Shown here: piece after piece, positions 58,320-64,000 of the stretch | Numbering within the stretch: the first letter of the stretch is position 1 | How the letters are laid out: each line of letters opens with the position of its first letter | Assembly: GCA_039908105.1 (NCBI GenBank) | Contig: JAMOBI010000002.1 | Span: forward strand, 3,357-67,356 | DNA: 64,000 bases | Reading direction: 5' to 3' | Source of the DNA: Magnetaquiglobus sp039908105 | GTDB lineage: Bacteria > Pseudomonadota > Magnetococcia > Magnetococcales > Magnetaquicoccaceae | Program-made: the position numbers and the translations under genes | The notes under the pieces: model-generated | Told to the model about the DNA's origin: nothing | The model's database searches: none | The model's input: only the letters and a program-made list of their open reading frames with translations

Positions 58320-59981
58320 TCAACCGGTCTGATCGGATGAGAGCAGCGCCAGTTTGCGTACCGTGGTCTTGAGTCGGGCCAGGGAGCGCACGCTGGGATG
58401 GTTGGCGCGCATCACCACGGGCAGTCGGTTCATCAGCGCTTCGCACTCCACAGCGGTGGCGCACTCGTTCAAGTGGACCAGCAGGGCATCGTCTTTCAGA
58501 CGGAACAGCTTGAGATCGATCTCTCCCGGTGGTGGCTGGATCGCGGCCAGTTGATCGGCCAGTTGCTGGAGCCCCTTTTCGCTGCGGATCAGCATCAACT
58601 GAATGGTGTAGTGGGAGTCGTCCCCCTTCTCCAACCAGCGGTGCGAGGCGATGATCGCCTCGCCGAGCGGGTCATCCTCTTTCAAGTAGGGGATATTGCC
58701 GGTGCCACCCGCATGGCTCCGAGAGGGTGTCGGCTGTTTTCTGGCAATGGTTTCATGCTTGATGGCTTTGGATTCCTGTGCCACGGGCGCGTTCGCTTCG
58801 GTCAGACGCATTGGACCCGGTCGGCTGACCATTCTCTCCGGCTGTTGGGAGGTGGACAGTGCGCGTTCGTCGATCCGGGGCGATGGTTGCGGCGCTGTGG
58901 TCATGGTCGCAGTCTGGGGTTTCTCTCCGGCAGCGTTGGGTTGTGAGTCGGGCAGGTGCTGAACGCCGGAGGTGGGTTGCATGCCAAGAGCAGGCTGGAC
59001 GCGGGTGACCGGTTGTGGGCTGGTCATCGGTTGTGCGATGGCAATCGGCTCTGTCGGCAATTCCGTCTGTGCATGGGGCGTTGAGTTCAGATAACGCGGA
59101 ACCGTGCCGGCCACCAGTATCGCCGTCAGGATGGTGCCGGTCATGAGCGGTCGGTAGCCCTGCAAGAAGAAGTGGAACGGGGTGTCATTGGCCAGAGCGC
59201 GCCAGACATGGATCGATCGGACCTTGGCCGACTCCTCCTCGCAGGCGATGCCGAGCGCCAGATGGGCGATCCGGTGGATCCGGTGCAGCCGTCCAGCTGA
59301 GCCCAGATGAATCGAGCGGGCCGCAAGCGGGGTGAAGAGCGGTTCCCGTTCGTATCCGGAGGCCACGAGCCGGGCATGCAGATAGTGTGCGATCTCCAGG
59401 TGATTCAGAGGTTTGAGGCGGATGCGCGTGACGACCCGTTCGAGCAGTTGGCGCACTTCGGGTTGCTTCCCGGCTTGTCCGAAATCGCGCTGTGAAAAGA
59501 GTATCACCTGCAACAACTTGGCATGCCCGGTCTCCAGATTGCCGAGCAGTCGCAGCTCCTCAAGCGTTTCCGCCGGGAGTCGGTGCGCTTCGTCGACCAT
59601 GAGCAGGGCGCGTTGACCGTTGCGGTTGAGCACCAGCAGATGATTCAGGAGTACCTGACGCGCGTTCCACGGTTCGACCCGCTCGTGGATTGTCAGGCGG
59701 AACTCGTGCAGTAGCGCCGGCAGCAGGCTTTCAGGAGCCATGTCGGGGTTGAGCAGCAGTGCCAATTGATGGTTTTTCGGCACCCTCTGGCAGAGCGTGC
59801 GGCAGAGCATGGTCTTGCCGGTGCCGGCTGCTCCGACCACCTGCATGAGCCCTTCGCCTTCGTGGATGGCGGTGAGCAGGGTTTTCAGCGACTCTTCGCG
59901 ACCGGCGCCGGGAAAGAAACGACGGGTGTCGGGCGTGAGCGCAAAGGGGAAATCCCGCAGGCCGAAGTGTTCCAGATACAT
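58320..59981 (-). CDS. ExeA/MshM-like ATPase with C-terminal SPOR-like domain (1)
   Basis: The protein has 553 residues from ATG 59981 (AAGGAA upstream; the longer frame is rejected). It begins MYLEHFGLRDFPFALTPD. Walker A GAAGTGKT (50-57) and Walker B LLMVDEAH (126-133) are intact, followed by a membrane helix (LMTGTILTAILVAGTVP, near 285), a Gln/Pro/Thr linker and a SPOR-like end (YTIQLMLIRSEKGLQQLADQ). It is colinear with the paralogue 3.5 kb downstream. It is the first gene of the second cluster; 31 nt separate it from the pseudo-ATPase. Confidence 0.88.
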   Translation of the reverse strand: MYLEHFGLRDFPFALTPDTRRFFPGAGREESLKTLLTAIHEGEGLMQVVGAAGTGKTMLCRTLCQRVPKNHQLALLLNPDMAPESLLPALLHEFRLTIHERVEPWNARQVLLNHLLVLNRNGQRALLMVDEAHRLPAETLEELRLLGNLETGHAKLLQVILFSQRDFGQAGKQPEVRQLLERVVTRIRLKPLNHLEIAHYLHARLVASGYEREPLFTPLAARSIHLGSAGRLHRIHRIAHLALGIACEEESAKVRSIHVWRALANDTPFHFFLQGYRPLMTGTILTAILVAGTVPRYLNSTPHAQTELPTEPIAIAQPMTSPQPVTRVQPALGMQPTSGVQHLPDSQPNAAGEKPQTATMTTAPQPSPRIDERALSTSQQPERMVSRPGPMRLTEANAPVAQESKAIKHETIARKQPTPSRSHAGGTGNIPYLKEDDPLGEAIIASHRWLEKGDDSHYTIQLMLIRSEKGLQQLADQLAAIQPPPGEIDLKLFRLKDDALLVHLNECATAVECEALMNRLPVVMRANHPSVRSLARLKTTVRKLALLSSDQTG

Positions 59982-60132
59982 GGCTTGATTCCTTACCGGG
60001 CGCAAAGTGCCGTCATGCGGCCAAGCCGAAACGCGGCAAAGCTCAAGAGGCGGCACGACTGGAAAAAGCGTGTCGAGCCGATTTATGCAAGAATCAAGCC
60101 TGTTGCCTGCAATCTTTGTCGGATGTGGAGGT

Positions 60133-61725
60133 TTAATTCGTCCCCTCGCGCACCTTCAAGAAGCGCACCCCGGACCACTCCTTCATGGCATCGGTCAACC
60201 GCCAGGTGTTGCGCGCCAGAAAGACCGGGGAGCCGTCATAATCCTCGGCCATCTCCGCCTGGGCGGCATCGACGAATTTCTTGAGCAACCGGTGATCGTC
60301 CGACTCCAGCCAGCGGGCGGTGATGTAACCGGCATCCTCGAAACGGACCGCCACGTCGTACTCCCCCCGGATGCGCTCGGCCAGCACCTCGAACTGCAAC
60401 GCCCCCAGCACGCCGACGATCCATTGGGAGCCGAGCAGGGTCTTGAAGGCGCGCGCCACCCCCTCTTCGCCCAACTGCCGCAAGGCGTTCTCCAGATGTT
60501 TGGCGCGCATCGGATCCTCGGGACGGACACGTCGCAGGATCTCCGGGGCAAAACTCGGCACGCCGGTGAATTTCAGACCCTCCCCCTCGGTCAGGGTATC
60601 CCCGATGCGCAACACGCCATGATTCGGAATGCCGATCACATCCCCGGCCCACGCCTCCTCGGCCAGATCGCGCTCGCGCGCCATGAAGAGCAGCGGGTTG
60701 TGCACCGAGAGGATTTTTCCCGTCACCGCATGCTTGAGCTTCATGCCGCGTCTGAACTGGCCGGAAACCAGTCGGAAAAAGGCGATGCGATCCCGATGGT
60801 TGGGGTCCATGTTCGCCTGGATCTTGAAGACGAAGCCCGACACCTTCTCCTCGTCCGGATCGACCATCCGTTGTTCGGCCTTCTGCGCACCCGGCGCCGG
60901 CGCCAGATCGAGAATGGCGCGCAGCAGTTCGCGTACCCCGAAATCGTACATGGCGCTGCCGAAAAAGACCGGGGTCAGATGGCCTTCGCGATAACTCGCC
61001 AGATCAAAGGTCGGACAGAGCCCGTGGGCCATCTCCACCTCCTCGCGCAGCTGGGCCAGAGCCCTGGCGGGCAGGAGGGGGTCGAGCTTGAGATCTTCGA
61101 TTCCTTCGCAGACGATTCCCTCGGCTGGGACCGATTCGGGACGGGCGCGTTCCATGAAGAACAGACGCGGATTCAACAGGTCGTAACACCCATGAAACTC
61201 CACCCCCATGCCCACCGGCCAGTTGAGTGGCGTCACTTCGAGGGCCAGCTGATCGGCGATCTGATCCATCAGCGTGAACGGATCCAACCCGTCGCGATCC
61301 ATTTTGTTGACAAAGGTGATGATCGGTACGTTGCGCAATCGACACACCTCGAAGAGCTTCAAGGTCTGGGTTTCGATCCCTTTGGCCGCATCCAGCACCA
61401 TGATCGCCGAATCGACCGCAGTCAGGGTGCGAAAGGTGTCCTCGGAGAAGTCGGCGTGGCCGGGGGTGTCGAGCAGATTGAGCACATGCCCGTCGAACTC
61501 GAAGGTCATGACGGATGCGGTCACCGAAATGCCCCGTTCGCGCTCCACCTTCATCCAGTCGGAACGGGCACGGCGCTGTTCGCCGCGCGCCCGCACCCGA
61601 CCGGCCTCCTGGATGGCGCCGCCGAACAATAAAAGTTTCTCGGTCAGTGTGGTCTTGCCCGCGTCGGGGTGGGAGATGATGGCAAAGGTGCGGCGACGTC
61701 CGACCTCCCGGGTAATGGCACTCAT
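60133..61725 (-). CDS. prfC: Peptide chain release factor 3
   Basis: GTPase that recycles RF1/RF2 after termination, 530 residues. Seen: SHPDAGKTTLTEKLL (G1), RGISVTASVM (G2), DTPGHADFSEDT (G3), NKMDRDG (G4), then domain II and the RF3-specific C-terminal domain (VGVLGALQFEVLAERIRGEY). It is a single gene between the second pilus cluster and nadB. Confidence 0.97.
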   Translation of the reverse strand: MSAITREVGRRRTFAIISHPDAGKTTLTEKLLLFGGAIQEAGRVRARGEQRRARSDWMKVERERGISVTASVMTFEFDGHVLNLLDTPGHADFSEDTFRTLTAVDSAIMVLDAAKGIETQTLKLFEVCRLRNVPIITFVNKMDRDGLDPFTLMDQIADQLALEVTPLNWPVGMGVEFHGCYDLLNPRLFFMERARPESVPAEGIVCEGIEDLKLDPLLPARALAQLREEVEMAHGLCPTFDLASYREGHLTPVFFGSAMYDFGVRELLRAILDLAPAPGAQKAEQRMVDPDEEKVSGFVFKIQANMDPNHRDRIAFFRLVSGQFRRGMKLKHAVTGKILSVHNPLLFMARERDLAEEAWAGDVIGIPNHGVLRIGDTLTEGEGLKFTGVPSFAPEILRRVRPEDPMRAKHLENALRQLGEEGVARAFKTLLGSQWIVGVLGALQFEVLAERIRGEYDVAVRFEDAGYITARWLESDDHRLLKKFVDAAQAEMAEDYDGSPVFLARNTWRLTDAMKEWSGVRFLKVREGTN

Positions 61726-61880
61726 GGCCGCTCGATCCTCGTTGATGTACCGGATGGCGTGAAAAACTGGAACTTCCCACTCTATCCGATTCGTGTTTTT
61801 TTATAAAGAGGGGATGGTGTTGAGAGCGGATTGCCGGGTCGATCGGCTCGAAAAAAAACAGCGATGGCTTGATGAAAAAG

Positions 61881-63524
61881 TCACTCGGTGATCGGCAAAA
61901 CGGTGTCGTGACACCAGTTCTGATCGTCTTTTTCCGGGTAGTCGGTCGTATGGTGCAGGCCGCGACTCTCCTTGCGGTGGATGGCGGAACGGATGATCAG
62001 GGAGGCCACCAGGGCGATGTTGCGCAGTTCCAAAAGATCTCTTGAAATGCGGCAGTTCCAGTAGTGCTCGTTGATCTCCTCCTGCACCAGTTCGATGCGG
62101 CGACGCGCGCTGTTCAAACGGCGGTTGGAGCGCACGATACCGACGTAGTTGCCCATGAAACGGCGGATTTCGTCCCAGTTGTGCGAGATGAGTACCGCTT
62201 CCTGGCAAGGGTGGCAGTCGAAACTGTCCCAGAGCGGGATGTCGGGATGGGCGAAGCGGGGATGTTCGCGGATGGCATTGAGCATGGCGTTGCCGGAGGC
62301 CTCGGAGAAGACCAGGCATTCCAACAGGCTGTTGGAGGCGAGCCGGTTGGCGCCGTGCAGACCGGTGTGACTCACCTCGCCAATGGCGAACAGCCCGTCG
62401 ATGTCGGTACGACCGTGCAGGTCGGTCACCACCCCGCCACAGGTGTAATGGGCCGCCGGAACCACGGGGATCGGCTCCGAGGTCATGTCGATGCCCAGTT
62501 CCAGACATTTTTTGTGGATGTTGGGGAAATGGTCCTCGATGAAGCTTTTGCCCTTGGCGGTGATGTCAAGATAGACGCACGAATCACCGGATCGTTTCAT
62601 TTCGTAGTCGATGGCACGCGCCACGATGTCGCGGGGTGCCAGATCGGCACGCGGGTGGTGGCGCTGCATGAAGGGTTCGCCATTCTTCATCACCAGGATG
62701 CCCCCCTCGCCGCGCACCGCCTCGGAGATCAGGAACGATTTGGCCTTGGGGTGGTACAGACAGGTGGGGTGAAACTGGATGAACTCCATGTTGGCCACTC
62801 GGCAGCCGGCCCGATAGGCCATGGCAATGCCATCACCGGTGGCGATATCCGGATTGGAGGTGTAGCGGTAGACCTTGCCGGCACCACCCGAGGCCAAAAT
62901 TGTGAAGCGTGCCTGCAGGGTGATGACCCGTCCGGTGGCGATCTCCAAAGCGTAACAGCCAAAGCAACGGTTGGGTTGTCCGGGGGCGAAGATGCCGAGT
63001 TTGCGCGCGGTGACCAGATCAATGGCCATGTGATCGGCCAGGATGCGGATGCGCGGATGCTGGTTGACCCGTTCGAGCAGCAGTTCCATCACCGCACGTC
63101 CGGTGGCATCGGCGGTATGGATGACGCGCCGGGTGGAGTGGCCGCCCTCCTTGGTGAGGTGAAATCCACCCTGGGACTCATCACGGGTGAACGGCGCGCC
63201 CAGATCGAGCAGTCGGCGAATCGAGCGCGGGCCATGTTCCACCACCAGGCGCACGGTATCCTCGTGGCAGAGTCCGGCACCGGCGATCAGGGTGTCGGCG
63301 ACATGCGAGTTCATGTCATCGGCGGGATCAAGCACCGCTGCGATGCCGCCCTGGGCGTAATAGCTGTTGGATTCCCCCTCGGCAGCCTTGGTCAGAACCA
63401 GCACATCGCCGTGTCCGGCCATGCGCAGGGCCAGATCCAGACCAGCGACACCGGCGCCGATGATCAGGAAATCGGCGGTCAGCGGACGGGATGCGGGGGA
63501 TGTGGCGTTAGAGAAAGTGGACAT
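61881..63524 (-). CDS. nadB: L-aspartate oxidase NadB
   Basis: Flavoenzyme that makes iminoaspartate for NAD synthesis and can use fumarate or O2 as acceptor, 547 residues from ATG 63524 (an upstream GTG is 6 nt away). Seen: FLIIGAGVAGLDLALRM (FAD loop), GESNSYYAQGGIAAV, HTADATGRAVM, GEVSHTGLHGANRLASNSLLEC and the C-terminal helical domain. nadA and nadC are not adjacent. Confidence 0.96.
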   Translation of the reverse strand: MSTFSNATSPASRPLTADFLIIGAGVAGLDLALRMAGHGDVLVLTKAAEGESNSYYAQGGIAAVLDPADDMNSHVADTLIAGAGLCHEDTVRLVVEHGPRSIRRLLDLGAPFTRDESQGGFHLTKEGGHSTRRVIHTADATGRAVMELLLERVNQHPRIRILADHMAIDLVTARKLGIFAPGQPNRCFGCYALEIATGRVITLQARFTILASGGAGKVYRYTSNPDIATGDGIAMAYRAGCRVANMEFIQFHPTCLYHPKAKSFLISEAVRGEGGILVMKNGEPFMQRHHPRADLAPRDIVARAIDYEMKRSGDSCVYLDITAKGKSFIEDHFPNIHKKCLELGIDMTSEPIPVVPAAHYTCGGVVTDLHGRTDIDGLFAIGEVSHTGLHGANRLASNSLLECLVFSEASGNAMLNAIREHPRFAHPDIPLWDSFDCHPCQEAVLISHNWDEIRRFMGNYVGIVRSNRRLNSARRRIELVQEEINEHYWNCRISRDLLELRNIALVASLIIRSAIHRKESRGLHHTTDYPEKDDQNWCHDTVLPITE

Positions 63525-63978
63525 GGGCACTATTTTGGACCTGCTGCGGCATCTGTCAAGCCATCTTGTGGAAGATATTGTAAAGATTGATCTTTATTAA
63601 GATGGTGTGGGTTGTTGGTCCGGTTGTACATCCTGCATGTTGGATGGAAAAATCGTTGAAATCAAAATTAAACCGCAACCGTTACGGGATGCGTGGTTTT
63701 TCGCAAGGCTGCGTGCAAGATGCACAGAGTCGTTTCCAGAAAGCGGAAACAACTCCCGCGAAGGCGGCGCGCGGCGCATTTTTCGCAAAGGGCGCGAAAA
63801 ATGCTTCTTGGAAAGAGCGCGCTAAAGTCAAAGGCAAAACCCTGGGAGAGGAATCTCCCAGACCCTCTCTTTTTTTTCACCAGTGAGGTAGTTGCAAAAC
63901 TCGGTGAACGACCAGATTTTCGGTCATTTCTGACCGCAAAGGGGAGCAATAGAGAGTCCTTTCCGATATAATGGGGTT
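63525..63978. other. Intergenic region holding repeat copy 8
   Basis: No gene is supported in these 454 nt. About half is dispersed repeat copy 8. A TATAAT box at 63967-63972 lies just before a start codon at 63979, too close for a normal leader, and I see no convincing -35. Confidence 0.5.
63669..63887 (-). repeat. Dispersed repeat copy 8
   Basis: TAAACCGCAACCG outer end, then a hairpin GTTTCC / GGAAAC extended by GAGT / ACTC with one mismatch and a 7-nt loop AGAAAGC. GGCGGCGCGCGGCGC, GCATTTTTCGC / GCGAAAAATGC, GAGCGCGCTAAAGTC and terminator arms CCCTGGGAGAGG / TCTCCCAGACCCTCTC with T8 follow. The last outer end is missing or degenerate. Confidence 0.8.
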
Positions 63979-64000
63979 ATGACGACCAACCATTTCAACC
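63979..64000 (+). CDS. Possible start of a gene cut by the right edge
   Basis: ATG at 63979 opens a frame reading MTTNHFN to the end of the window. No Shine-Dalgarno is clear and only seven codons are visible, so this is a weak call. Confidence 0.2.

Noticed and set aside
1..64000. tRNA and rRNA genes, complete insertion sequences, phage genes, magnetosome genes
   Set aside because: Looked for by eye; no cloverleaf-like tRNA, rRNA segment, transposase, integrase or mam-type gene found.

Overview
The window is about 64 kb of GC-rich, densely packed Gram-negative DNA. The gene content points to a proteobacterium with a low-oxygen, hydrogen- and sulfur-linked lifestyle: an Isp-type [NiFe] hydrogenase, a rhodoquinone-type quinone methyltransferase (RquA), MSHA-type pili and lipoprotein acyltransferase Lnt. 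A member of the Magnetococcales is a reasonable guess from this mix, but nothing in the window proves it and no magnetosome gene is present.

Layout. 1-10.8 kb: hydrogenase locus. hypC-D-E-A-B and the 5' end of hypF are on the minus strand. A class D beta-lactamase gene, a maturation protease, hynS, isp1, isp2 and hynL are on the plus strand. 11-16.8 kb: Sel1 protein, TatD nuclease, TcdA, an unrecognised protein, a Tat-exported beta-carbonic anhydrase, RmlA and a degenerate RmlC. 17-21.6 kb: small hypothetical and membrane proteins, a CopD-like plus tandem DsrE-like pair, a Nudix hydrolase and non-coding DNA. 21.6-30.7 kb: a tight, translationally coupled housekeeping run (cNMP-binding protein, DUF523, rsmD, coaD, miaB, phoH, pgpH, ybeY, lnt). 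31-33 kb: CusF-like copper protein, an exported helical protein and a lipoprotein L,D-transpeptidase.

33.1-45.7 kb: an MSHA-type IV pilus locus on the minus strand (secretin MshL, a PEGA/SPOR/TPR protein, ATPase MshE with two c-di-GMP-type MshEN domains, MshG, major pilin and minor pilins). It lacks the MshM/ExeA-type ATPase and mshI/J/K. 46-52.2 kb: Sel1 protein, MBL-fold hydrolase, AcuC-like deacetylase, RquA, a GT-C membrane glycosyltransferase and a GST. 52.3-60 kb: a second, pilin-less MSHA-like cluster with two ExeA/MshM ATPases ending in SPOR-like domains, a GspE paralogue that has lost its ATPase motifs, a secretin N-domain-only protein and a proline-repeat/TPR protein. It may supply what the first cluster lacks, and it is the best candidate here for an undescribed system. 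60.1-63.5 kb: prfC and nadB.

A family of dispersed repeats (8 copies) runs through the window. Each has terminal inverted repeats, and most carry an intrinsic-terminator hairpin. Most copies sit directly at the 3' ends of genes and in several cases supply or touch the stop codon. Some copies also carry a second hairpin with a conserved-length 7-nt loop and copy-specific stems. A second short palindromic repeat family (3 copies) and a single 157-bp inverted-repeat element are also present.
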